Below, piece after piece: positions 46,522 to 55,980 of a stretch of DNA of 64,000 nucleotides. Position 1 is the stretch's first letter. The number at the start of each line of letters is the position of its first letter. Origin of the DNA: Prunus persica (taxonomy: Eukaryota; Streptophyta; Magnoliopsida; Rosales; Rosaceae); contig NC_034011.1 of assembly GCF_000346465.2 (NCBI RefSeq), positions 5,174,440 to 5,238,439 on the forward strand. The letters are read 5' to 3'. A program made the position numbers and the translations under genes. The notes beneath the pieces are model-generated. The model was not told where the DNA came from, did no database searches, and was given only the letters and a program-made list of their open reading frames with translations.

Positions 46522-46987
46522 TTAATTCTTTGTTGACGCATAGCTATGTTCGCAAGTTCCGAAGCAAGAATCCACACAAGCATTTGCTTTATCTCCATCT
46601 GAAACAAAAACCGAAAAACACAAATGAAAAAAGGAGTTATTTATGGATTGCGCAACATAAATTTTGAGTCTAAAAACACGCATAAAAGTGAGAAGAAAGA
46701 GAGAATTTACCAGGGTTTTCTGCTGTGATGATATTGGCACACAAAGAGGCAGCACAACCAAGCTTGCAGAAGTGCTTGGGGTCTGTTTGGATGCCCAGAG
46801 AAGAATGTAAGCCGAAGCACTCTTTCGCACATTTGACAACGCAAGTGAGAGGGTTTTTGGGTGGTTCATGAATGCATCCGGCAAAACAAACAAGATAGCA
46901 GCCCTTGAACAATGCTGTGGACTGGCCAGTGAGCAATCCCAGCACCACACAAGCCACCATTGCAAACCTAACGATTTTGGTCTCCAT
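46522..46987 (-). CDS. Thionin-like secreted Cys-rich peptide (divergent paralogue)
   Basis: Exon 1 is 46987-46711 and exon 2 is 46598-46522, giving 117 codons plus TAA. The split phase and the 77-bp second exon are the same as in the neighbours. A signal peptide (FAMVACVVLGLLTGQS) is followed by twelve cysteines in the family spacing (KLGCAASLC, then CVDSCFGTC). It differs clearly in protein sequence from the pair at 44414 and 50463, so this gene type predates the segmental duplication. Its unit 2 counterpart survives only as a 5' fragment at 51655-51760. The TATATAAA box of the neighbours is degenerate here (TCTTATGCAGG), so expression may differ. Confidence 0.8.
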
Positions 46988-47149
46988 TTCTCTCTTATCA
47001 AAGACCTAGCTAGCTACCACTGAATGTTGAGTGGCAAATCTCCCCTGCTCCTAGAAGGTCTTATGCAGGGTGAAGGGTGCATGCACCATATTTTTACCTA
47101 ATATAAAAGAAACCTGGAGCCATGTACCACATTTTTGTCCAATCATCTA

Positions 47150-47650
47150 ATAGTTGATATTAGTCATTTGTTAAATATGTTCCTACAAATGATTGCTAAT
47201 GGATTGGGTTTAAAATTGAAATTAAATTGGGTTCAATTCTTTTCGATAATTAAAGAAACTAATTGTTACTTTATCTCCTTATCCTTGAAGTATGGAGGTT
47301 TAGATTAGACATCAAATTTATTGTGGTATGACCGATAATAAAAACTTGCACGACATCTTAGGTATTTGGGCTTCTTAGATTTAAGTCCAAAACGATTAGT
47401 TGTCATTAGGCTAAGTCTTCACCGTTTTTGTTTTGTAGATGCAAGTCCTTTAACTTTTATTACTTTTTTTGTTGTATCGATTTTTTCTTTTGAAGTAAAT
47501 AAAGAAACACATGAAAATCCAAATTTAATGCATTATTTCACCATAATTGAATTTCATTATTTAAAATTTGAATTCTTTCCTTGTGAACATTTACCTAATA
47601 TATAGATAAAATACAATCTAATCAATAAAAGTAAAGACGTATATTATACT
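47150..47650. other. Spacer after segmental unit 1
   Basis: AT-rich DNA between the end of duplication unit 1 and the 47653 element. The open frame at 47366-47605 shows no recognised motif. Confidence 0.45.
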
Positions 47651-47652
47651 AA

Positions 47653-48859
47653 GGAGGGTGTATCCAATTCTAACTTTTAAAGACATTTTTTAAGTGAGTG
47701 ACTTTTCTAGAGTTGACAAATTCTTAATGACTTTTACATACTTTAAAAAGTTAAGTGACAAACTTTCATATACTTTTGTCATAGAGTTTTATAGACTTTT
47801 AAATACTTATTTTTTAAATTTATTTTACGAATAGCATTTATCTTTTATGTTGAATGAATAGTCGGCATACATGGAACAAAAAATTAGGGAAAAAAAAAAC
47901 AATTGGATACAAATCCTTATTAATTGTGTATATTTTCATAATAGCTTATAGGTAAAATGCATCCAATGCACCTTTTAAATTTTTATTTATCAAAATCTAA
48001 TCACATAGTAACATATTCTTATCAAAAGAAATAAATATAACTCAATCATCAATAATATTTCATAAACACTTACAAATCAACAGAAATGGTCAGATTACAA
48101 CTTACAAGAGTCTATATTCCTGCAATTCTCCTAGCCCAATACATGGGATGTAATCAAATTGAGAATATTATATGAAAAAATTATCCACCTAACGAATTAT
48201 GGGTTAAGAAACAATACCTAAATAATAAATTAATGGGTTTAAGGGCAAAAAATTATATAATAAAATATTGTATGCAAACCTAGCATATGAGACAATCAAT
48301 ATAATAAAATATTTATATGCAAACATAGCTTTGTGATGAAATATTGATAAGCTTCAGGATGCAAGCATGAAGAAAAGAATAGAAGAAATATTCACCAACA
48401 GATGGAAAGTACACGTGTGGATGAGAAGAGAAGAAAAACATTCAAGATTTTTTACTAACCTGAAGGAAGTGGATGACAAAATGGGATACCAAAGTGGAGC
48501 CCTAACCATAAAGAAAAAAGATACATCTGCTTGCTATACTTGATATAACGAGGGAAGAAAGAATTGGAGACGTTTTGGTTCTATCTTCCTAGCTTCCCAA
48601 TATTTTCATAAAGTCTAGTGTAAATTAGCAAGACTTTTGGTAGTAAGAATTAGCTTCAAAAGTATTGAAAAGTCATTTATTTCACAAAGTTTTTAAAAGT
48701 CATTTACATTTTGAATACCTCAAAACTTTTACATACTCTTTAAAACTCACAATTGAATACAACTAAACTTATAAAGACTATTTAAAAGTCATAATTGAAT
48801 ACCTTCAGACTTCTAAACTCATTAAAAGTCATTAAAAGTTAGAATTGGATACACCCCCC
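47653..48859. mobile_element. Non-autonomous DNA transposon with TAA target duplication
   Basis: GGAGGGTGTATCCAATTCTA at the left pairs with TAGAATTGGATACACCCCCC at the right, and further TTAAAAGT blocks extend the arms. TAA lies on both sides (47650-47652, 48860-48862), which suggests a Harbinger-type element. It is 1207 bp, AT-rich and without a transposase frame. It sits between the two duplicated units. Confidence 0.75.
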
Positions 48860-49337
48860 TAATTATGTACCTATGCATAAGGTAAACACCCAAATATTGA
48901 AAAACTTGAGAAAAACAAGATAAACAAGAGAACTATTTGTTGACGTTTTTATGTACCTAATATGTGATTATTTTTGCCAAATTGGTGGCATTTAATGTTT
49001 TTGTTTGTTTCTTTTACAATTCATTTGTCTTCTTTGGGTGTGGGATTTTTTCTTTATTTCAATATATTCAATTTCATTCCATCAATTCTTACTAATTCTT
49101 TTTTATTTAATTTTTATTTATAAATTAATGTACCCATTCTTTTAAATTCAAAATTACTATGTACCTATCTATTTAGTCATGTATTAGATATGTAGGTGTT
49201 TTTTTGGCATATATCACCATAATTTTCTGATGGACAATTACCTAATCAATATTTTTTAGGCAAAAAGATTAATTTGTATGTGACATATTTTCATCTATAA
49301 TATTATTATTATTGTACATATGTATTATATGTATAGG

Positions 49338-50276
49338 AAAATAATAGGGACACTAAATTTATGTACCAAATTTGAGTCTCAAATGACGTGACATATGCTA
49401 CATCATCATATGTTAATTAAAATTGACACATGTACTTAATAGTAATTAACATTTTATTTTAACACAAATTAGGAAAAATACTTTTTTAGTTAACTTAAAA
49501 GTCCACCGCACAACACCATGGCTTTACCACCGCCAACCCTCCCCCAGTTGTGCTACTTGCCGCACAACCTCATTGCCCCTCAGTATTAGAAGAAAAACTT
49601 ACTTGTAACGGATATAGCACTGTTTTGCTATCTCCAATTAATAACACAATAATACATGAAAAAATTATCTCACGTGTCATTGCATTGTTGTTCAAAAATA
49701 GCAAAAAGTACTATCCCTATTGCATGAAAATCTTTCTCCACTACTAGACCACCACTGTGGCTGGCTCCCAAACCCAGCCGCACTGCCTTCACCACTAGAG
49801 ACTATAAGATATCCAATTGCTCATATAATGCATCACCAAAACTAGTTCTTTTTTCTTTCTTTTTTGGCGCACAGTTGGGTGTTCAAGTATGAAAGCTAGG
49901 AACCCAAAACCAAGAGTTGGGATGGAATAATCCATAAATGAGAGAATTCCTTTCTACAATTGATATTGATATTAAATATATAAAACTCTTTGTTATTCAC
50001 ATTATATTGGATGCAGTGGCAGTAAGGTGCGTCTGGGTTGGAGAGCCACATAGGTGGTCTTATGGTTAGGAGCAGTGCGGTTGTGAGGGGGAGGGAGGAT
50101 TGGTGGTGGTAAAACATGGTGTTGCGCAGTGGTGACTTTTAGGTTAACCTAATTTTTCTAATTTGTGTTAAATAAATTATTAATAACTGTTAAATACATG
50201 TTTCAATTTTAATTAACATATAATGATGTGACACATGCTACGTCATTTAGGACTTAAATTTGATGCCATAGTGTGT
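49338..50276. mobile_element. Long inverted-repeat (foldback) element, unit 2 copy
   Basis: Same arms as the element at 43490-44222 (CACTAAATTT...GAGTCTCAAATGACGTGACAT; right arm CACATGCTACGTCATTTAGGACTTAAATTTGATGCC is the mirror). This copy keeps a complete inner foldback MITE at 49586-49747 and about 150 bp of sequence deleted from unit 1, so it is closer to the ancestral form. Confidence 0.65.
49586..49747. repeat. Complete foldback MITE nested in the unit 2 element
   Basis: The left arm (ACTTACTTGTAACGG, TAGCACTGTTTTGCTAT, ATAACACAATAATAC) is mirrored by the right arm (CACGTGTCATTGCATTGTTG, AATAGCAAAAAGTACTATCC, CTATTGCATGAAAATC). It is a relative of the copy at 5275-5432. Non-coding. 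Confidence 0.65.
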
Positions 50277-50462
50277 AAATAAATTATAACAATAGGACAA
50301 TTATTAACCTACATTCAAATTTGGGTTTTTCATAAAAGTTAATAAATAGGTGAGTTTATGTCTAGAATATATAGGGCCTATCTCACAACATCTCATTTTT
50401 ATTTGTTCTTATTTGGAATTACAAAATGAGGGGTATGCCATCTCAATAATACTAAACCAAGC

Positions 50463-50997
50463 TTAGTTCTTTGCTGACACGTAAGACTTGGAGCAAGGCC
50501 CGGAGCAAGAATCCACGCAAGCGTTTACTTTGTCTTCATCTGAAGAAAAAAAAAAGTCAAATGAGTAAAATCCCACATTTTGTATCATATGATTCACCAC
50601 ATATCTAATACGAATGTGATTAGAGCGAGCTATATATTTATGTATCACCGTTATTAAAGATGTAGGATCAAAATGTAGAGCAAAGAGAGTGTGATCCAAG
50701 TTTAATGAGAGAGAGAGAGATCAATTACGTACTAATATTATCTTTTGTGCTAATATTGGAACACAAAGATGCAGCACAACCAAGCTTGCAGTAGTGTTCG
50801 GGTTTTGCTTGGATGTCCGTAGGAATTACGAAGCAGGATTTCAGACATTTTGCAAAGCAGCCAATCTTGTGTTGTTTTATAAAACATACAAGCATGCAAC
50901 CAGCATAACATTCTTGGAAAGTTGCTTGGGACTGGCCTATGAGCAGCCCCAACAAGAAACAAACGACCACAGCAGACCTAAGCATTTTGCTCTCCAT
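50463..50997 (-). CDS. Thionin-like secreted Cys-rich peptide (unit 2 copy)
   Basis: Exon 1 is 50997-50733 and exon 2 is 50539-50463, again 113 codons plus TAA. Exon 1 differs from the unit 1 copy by a single base, giving GCAASLC for GCATSLC, while exon 2 and the intron carry several differences (for example VSAKN for VSPKN at the end). The signal peptide and all twelve cysteines are intact, so it is likely functional. The TATA-like box is at about 51077-51086. As in the other copies, presumed secretion and a defence role come from family resemblance only. Confidence 0.82.
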
Positions 50998-51654
50998 TTC
51001 TCTTATATCAAGCACTTAGTTATTAATCTATAATTGACTCAATTCTGAATGGTAAAGCTCCCATGCTCCTAGAAGGGTTTATATAGTGTTGGTGGGAACA
51101 TCAAGTAGAAAATGTTGAAAATACCATTTATGAAACTTGGTATATGCCACACATTAGAATATGCTTAAATTTCAATTTAATATTGATGATAAGATTGTAT
51201 TCCATAATGACTCTGTCTTCAATACATCTTCCTTATATAATTGCTGTAATATAAGAACGAATTCTAGAAATATGAGTGATATTGGACATTTGCAATAAAT
51301 GAGCCTTGGAGACTGTCACGCCTCTGGACCCGTGTATAGTGAAAAGCCCGTCCCCGATGGGTAGTAATAAAAGTATTTCTTTTTCATTTTCATGTTTGGA
51401 AACGTTGGAAAATGGTGATCAAGAAATGTCATTTTATCTCATTCCTATGTTTGATTTGTACAGTATTAGGAATGAAAAATTATTCAGTTTTTCAACAATA
51501 CCCTTAACCTTTTTTTATTTTATTATTATTATAAGGGAAAAAATAAGAAGTGTTTTTTTGTTACTTTAAAAATAGAATTGGGGTAAGTTGGTCATAAATA
51601 TTTGCATTAATAAATGCTTTCCTCATATATGGGAAGTCCATACCTATGAGTCTA

Positions 51655-51760
51655 TAATTGCTGGCCAGCCAGCAATCCCGGCACCAAACAAGCCATCATT
51701 GCAAACCTAACGATTTTGGTCTCCATTTCTCTCTCATCAAAGACCTAGCTAGCTATCATT
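51655..51760 (-). pseudogene. 5' fragment of a thionin-like gene
   Basis: The start codon, METK-type N-terminus and most of the signal-peptide coding region of the 46987 gene are recognisable on the minus strand (about 51727 leftwards), together with its 5' flank up to 51830. The cysteine-rich part and exon 2 are gone; the sequence jumps at about 51655 into DNA that in unit 1 lies beyond 46080. The second gene of unit 2 was thus lost by a deletion. Confidence 0.75.
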
Positions 51761-51839
51761 GAATGCTGAGTGGCAAACCTCCCTTGCTCCTAGAAGGTCT
51801 TATGTAAGGTGAAGGGTACATGCACCAAATTTTTACCTA

Positions 51840-51910
51840 ATATAAAAGAAACCTGGAGCCAGGTACCACATTTTTACCTAATATAAAAGAAACCTGGAGC
51901 CATGTATCAA
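51840..51910 (+). repeat. Short tandem duplication at the end of unit 2
   Basis: TTTTACCTAATATAAAAGAA followed by ACCTGGAGCCA(G/T)GTA occurs twice in a row, while unit 1 has one copy near 47091. It marks the right limit of the duplicated segment. Confidence 0.7.
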
Positions 51911-51984
51911 ATTTAATATAAAACTATTGTAATTGTGAATAATGACTAAAATAGACATGATGTTGAAGCGTTATGCGCTAATCA

Positions 51985-52207
51985 TATGGTGATAATGATG
52001 GTGGTGAAGGTGGTGAAGGTCGTGGTGAAAGAGATGGAAGTGAAGGTGGTGGTGGTGATGATGGTGGTTGTGGAAGTGGAGGTGGAGGTGGTGGTGATGG
52101 AGGTGGTGGTGGTGGTGGTGGAGGTGGCGGAGGAGGAGGATGTGGTGGTGGCGGTGGTGGTGGTGGTAGTGAAGATGGTGGAGTTGGATAAGGAGGTAGA
52201 GGTGGTG
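51985..52207 (+). repeat. GGT-rich trinucleotide tract
   Basis: About 220 bp of GGT, GGA, GAT and GTG triplets with interruptions. It encodes only low-complexity Val/Glu or Gly runs depending on frame. It is an imperfect microsatellite, not a gene. Confidence 0.85.
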
Positions 52208-52259
52208 TTATTTTTAAAAATTAATTATGATATTTTGAGAATTAAAAATATGCATTAAA

Positions 52260-52448
52260 GGCTCATCTCTGCTTTTTTTAAAAGCAGATTTGAAAAGCAA
52301 CCTAGAGCCTGCTTTTAAAAGCTGCTGTCAAAAGGCCACTGCTTTTAAAATAATCGGGATATTTTATTTTTACCAAACACCTTAAAATGCTTAACTTTAA
52401 AGTGAAGTAAATTTTTGGCCAAAAAAAGCAATCCCAAACGGAGCCTTA
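52260..52448. repeat. MITE-like repeat with CTGCTTTTAAAA blocks
   Basis: GCTTTTTTTAAAAGCAG, CTGCTTTTAAAAGCTGCTG and CACTGCTTTTAAAAT are repeated self-complementary blocks, and the right end CAATCCCAAACGGAGCC resembles hAT or Harbinger MITE ends. A matching left end is only GGCTC, so the boundaries are tentative. Confidence 0.45.
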
Positions 52449-52449
52449 A

Positions 52450-53590
52450 CTCAAACAACATGAAATGAGTGATGGAAGATATCTTAAATTCAAAACTCCA
52501 TCTAATAACTAAAAATTTTATAACTTCTCAATGCAGCGATTTTTTTTAGTAATGCACCAATTACGGGTTTGATCATCAAAATGTAATTTTCATTTGGTTG
52601 AGGGGGCCTTACCCCTCGAAATTTCCCAAAAGTGAATGCTACATCTCAAGAAGTGAATGTAACCTCCTCTCATGGCAGTACCCACAGACGTGAGTGAGGA
52701 GGCAAGCTTGGTCGTTGGCAGCGGAGAAAAAAAAGTCAAGGTGCCCCATTCATATGGCTTGGGTCTGAGCAATCCAGCCACAAACAGGAAAAATACCTCA
52801 TGTAACAAGGGGAAAGCCCAGACAAATCAGGCCCCTGGAAATATTGAGGGTGTTTGTCACATAAGCTGTGAAATTCGAATTTAACATTTGACCCTTGGAG
52901 ATGCTCTAATAAGGTAGTTGTTTTGAGCAATCCAATCTACCATAATTATAAATAAATAAAAAATATAAATAAAAAAAACCAACAATCCCACCCAGCTGCA
53001 GCCATCAAACCACCATAACCTCCGTCGCCAAACCACACTCATTCCACGGGTGGTGCACCGTGCGGATGGGGTGGTTCTATTCTATGGGAATTGGTGGTAA
53101 AACAAGAAGTTTTTGAGTGAAACAAAATTAAATGATGGGTGCTTTTAAAAGATTGATTGAGGATGACAGCCATGGAATGTAAGAAAAACATACTTACATT
53201 TTTTAATTTAACTGAAGTATACCGCCATGGAATCTCAACTCATTTTTTAATTTTAGAAGGCCCATCAATTCTTCTAGCTTTTCTTTCTTAAACATACTTA
53301 CATTTTGTTCACAATTTCTTGTCGTGAATTTGACTCCTCCAATCGCCTGTGTCAATTGTGGGTTCTCTTCCACCTTATCAACCCTAAACCAACCAAACAC
53401 ACACCTTCAAACAAAACAACAAAACTTGAATTGCAAAACCAGAGATCAGATCACTTGGCTTAATTGGGTTATCAACGAACGAACTGAGCAACTAAATGTA
53501 GGGTTATTATTACCTTGGGCAGTGGGCAGAGAGTGAGGTGAGTGTCTTGTGCTTACTGGACTGGAGAGACTGGAGTTGCCCAACAGAGTG
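52450..53590. other. Spacer with no recognised gene
   Basis: Short open frames on both strands lack motifs. 52590-52910 looks like another degenerate MITE (it ends CCTTGGAGATGCTCTAA, the end motif also seen at 6523-6536). Nothing else stands out. Confidence 0.45.
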
Positions 53591-53609
53591 AGAGGCGATG
53601 GCAGCAAGT

Positions 53610-53745
53610 GTAATATTCGAATATATTTCAAAGGTATAGCCGCCCGGCTATACTATTTAAATATTCAAATATATAGCCTTATTAAAATATTCAAATAATT
53701 TTAAAACGTATAGCCGTGCGGATATACCTTTTAAATATACGAAAA
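53610..53745. repeat. Palindrome-cored dispersed repeat, two copies
   Basis: Each copy has AATATTCGAATATATTTCAA-type DNA around a near-palindrome: GTATAGCCGCCCGGCTATAC at 53634-53653 and GTATAGCCGTGCGGATATAC at 53708-53727, with AAATATTCAAAT between them. Two more copies lie at 62325-62424. Confidence 0.75.
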
Positions 53746-53890
53746 TTAGACGAGAGAGAGAGAGAGAGCCCTTGAGACTTGTTGGCGGTAAAGTTTGCCT
53801 GTTTCTCCGCTTGCAGGCAAGTGTTGAAGTGTTTCCCTCGCATTGGGTCCAAAGTCAAAAATTTAGCTAAAAATATAATAAAGTTATTTT

Positions 53891-54220
53891 AGGAGCTCTC
53901 TAAAAAATTTCAATTCCAACCATACTCCCTAATTTGGAGAGTCATAAATGCTATAACTCTTTTTTGATTGGTCCATCTCTATTAAAAATAACATAAAAAA
54001 TAATTAGCATTAAATAAAGGTTTGAAATACTCATTAAATAAAGCAACATTAAATTATAGGGAGCCAATGTGAGTCCTTTCTCTCTCCTCAGATTTAAGAG
54101 TTCTTAGAGGACTCCTTATTTGAGGAGGTGGATAGGGAGTATGGTTGGAGTTGCATTTTTACGATTCCTCCCTGAAATTTATCTAAGGAAGTGGTTTAGG
54201 GAGCCCATTGTGGATGCTCT
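53891..54220. mobile_element. MITE with ...CCATACTCCCTA... inverted repeats
   Basis: CAATTCCAACCATACTCCCTA near 53914 is mirrored by TAGGGAGTATGGTTGGAGTTG near 54135. The right end GGGAGCCCATTGTGGATGCTCT is a common plant MITE terminus. It is non-coding and about 330 bp, and lies just left of the Sirevirus insertion. Confidence 0.65.
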
Positions 54221-54294
54221 AAAGTTACAGACTTGGCCTTTTTGGTGATTTGTGTGGAGTGAAACACCGTCTGTGGATTTTGGGTATTGATGGT

Positions 54295-54425
54295 TGAAAT
54301 TGGCACTTAGGTGACGAGGGGTAAATTTAATGACACTACCAAAACACAATAACCTTCACACACTTTAAAACTTGACTAAGCACACTTATGACTAGTCAAC
54401 AGATAGTCAGAAACAATCACAATCA
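54295..54425 (-). mobile_element. Stub of the 3' LTR
   Basis: These 131 bp equal 61052-61182 base for base. From 54426 onward the sequences differ: the stub continues into the third reading frame instead of the remaining 1135 bp of the LTR. An internal deletion after insertion explains this, because the outer end and target duplication are intact. Confidence 0.88.
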
Positions 54426-54684
54426 GAGTTGCAGAACCCTGGGCCGCCAAGGGGAGAGCATCAATGTGGTAAGATCTCTCAGGCACAAACTTCCTCTTAG
54501 AGACAACATCAGCAAAGAAGGAGGCTGCCTCAGGGGACACAAATGGAGAGGAATCTCCAACAGGAACAGAGGAAGAGGACCGGGTTCTAGGAGCCCTAGG
54601 TATGGTAGGGATGAACTCCATCTTCTCACCAGATTTAGGTTTGGAGCGGCGGCGGTAAGTGAGAGGTGGGTTGGAAGACGACAT
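54376..54684 (-). pseudogene. Truncated third reading frame (env-like/transposon-associated) of the Sirevirus
   Basis: About 86 codons before the deletion junction at 54425, then a few more codons read into the LTR stub. The Pro/Arg/Ser-rich start is followed by FVSPEAASFFADVVSKRKFV, similar to the beginning of the third-frame 'putative plant transposon protein' found downstream of pol in Sireviruses and some gypsy elements. The rest of the protein is missing. Assignment to an env-like role is weak. Confidence 0.5.
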
Positions 54685-54904
54685 TGGTGACAGCGGTGAG
54701 AGAAGAGAGAGAGAGGGAGGAATGGGGAAACTTGGTTTCGAGGTTGAGTAGACAAGAGAGAGAGAGAGAGAGAGAGAGAAGGATGAAAGTGGCGAAAGAT
54801 AGGGAGAAGGAGAAACAACTTAAAGAGGGAAAAGACCCGAAGAAAAAAAAAATTAACCGCCCAAATAAAATCGAAAAGTCGCATCGGCTGGAGAGAAAAA
54901 AAAG

Positions 54905-55065
54905 AAGATGACTAGTCGACTATAAGGAAGATGACTAGGCAACTCAGGAAATATCGGAACAGGCAAAAACGGATGACTAGGCAACCGGAAGGATGATGAC
55001 TAGTCAACTGGAACAAAAGGGACACATGATGACTAGTCAACCATAAGCATAGATGACTAGGCAAC
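54905..55065. repeat. Array of GATGACTAGTCAAC-like motifs
   Basis: The motif GATGACTAG(T/G)C(A/G)AC occurs six times in 160 bp (starting near 54907, 54930, 54972, 54995, 55028 and 55051). More copies are at 55905 and 55927, in both LTR ends (54389, 61146), near 61351, and as full palindromes at 62080-62106. Read on the element's coding strand it contains TTGACT, the W-box core bound by WRKY factors. This suggests regulatory or packaging sequences, but only by motif. Confidence 0.6.
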
Positions 55066-55980
55066 AAAAACAATAGCATGACACGCATCAAATTTAGTAT
55101 CGACCCTATGAAAGACATGGTTTGTTGTTTTAAAACACAGGCATGAACTAGCAAATATCTCAAGTGATCAAGGATACATTAGGACTACAGCCTAGACCAA
55201 GTCTTCAAGCACATTAAAGGAAATGAAGTAAGAGGATAAATCCAAAAGCCGTGTATATTGACAATCAACTCTGAGAGATAGAAAATGAAAAGCATGTCAG
55301 GCTCAAGAACAAGGCATATTCGGGAGAAAGGAGGATTTGAGCCAAGGGACACAAGAGATGATATCATATCCCTCCTGGAGAGATGCGTATACAATGCAAT
55401 GTTTAGGACATGACCATAGTAAGGGCCCAAAGCAGAATTATCAGCACTCTCTAGTGACAAAATATTCGAAGGTTTATTTTGTGAAACCTGCACATCCCAG
55501 ACTTAAGTGCTATAGTGGCCCAATTTTACGGCTCTTTGCTCTAGATGCTTCAATGATATCACCTTATACCTTCCTAGAGCCGTGACTACATTGGTCACAC
55601 TTCCCTTTTTTTTTTTTTTTTTTTTTTTTTTGTTTCTGTTAAAATATGGAATAGAGTGACTAAGAGAGTGAGATAAGCTAAGAGATGATAACAATGATAG
55701 TCCAAAATGAAGCAAAGACACGTAGCTCACCAAGAGGATAAGATAGCACCAACCAAGTCTCAACACAAAGCTCAAAACAAGAAAGGGGGTTATGCACAAG
55801 TCAGGCAAAGCACAAACAAACATTCAGTCTTCATACCAAACATAGAAGAGAGAAGTGAAACATGAGCATATGAATTGTAAAGATTGTATTATGAAAACCT
55901 GGAATTGACTAGTCAACTGCGTGCAAGATGACTAGGCAACCGTTTTGAAACGTGCTGAAGACAAGGAATAGACAGGCTAA

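Larger units (their letters stand above)
40286..47140. repeat. Segmental duplication, unit 1
   Basis: From TGATTATTTTTGCCAAATTGG onward the DNA aligns with 48965-51925 in the same order and orientation: an AT-rich left part, a long inverted-repeat element, a thionin-like gene, a spacer, then the 5' part of a second thionin-like gene. Unit 1 is longer because of a LINE fragment with CACTA insert (40626-43417), a Tourist MITE (45490-45973) and an intact second thionin-like gene (46522-46987). Confidence 0.85.
48965..51925. repeat. Segmental duplication, unit 2
   Basis: A direct copy of 40286-47140 that lacks the LINE/CACTA and Tourist insertions and keeps their empty sites near 49283 and 51504. 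It has lost most of the second thionin-like gene. Flanking non-coding DNA differs from unit 1 by roughly one base in ten by eye, but the first thionin-like exon and promoter are almost identical. Confidence 0.85.

Noticed and set aside
51986..52258. 90-codon Val/Glu-rich frame
   Set aside because: Translation of a GGT/GAG trinucleotide repeat; no real protein.
54295..54425. Small independent LTR or TRIM element
   Set aside because: It is identical to the outer end of the 1266-bp LTR at 61052 and shares the ATGGT target duplication with it, so it is the truncated partner LTR.
54388..54690. 100-codon plus-strand frame antisense to the Sirevirus third frame
   Set aside because: It mirrors a retrotransposon coding strand and crosses the deletion junction; a shadow frame.
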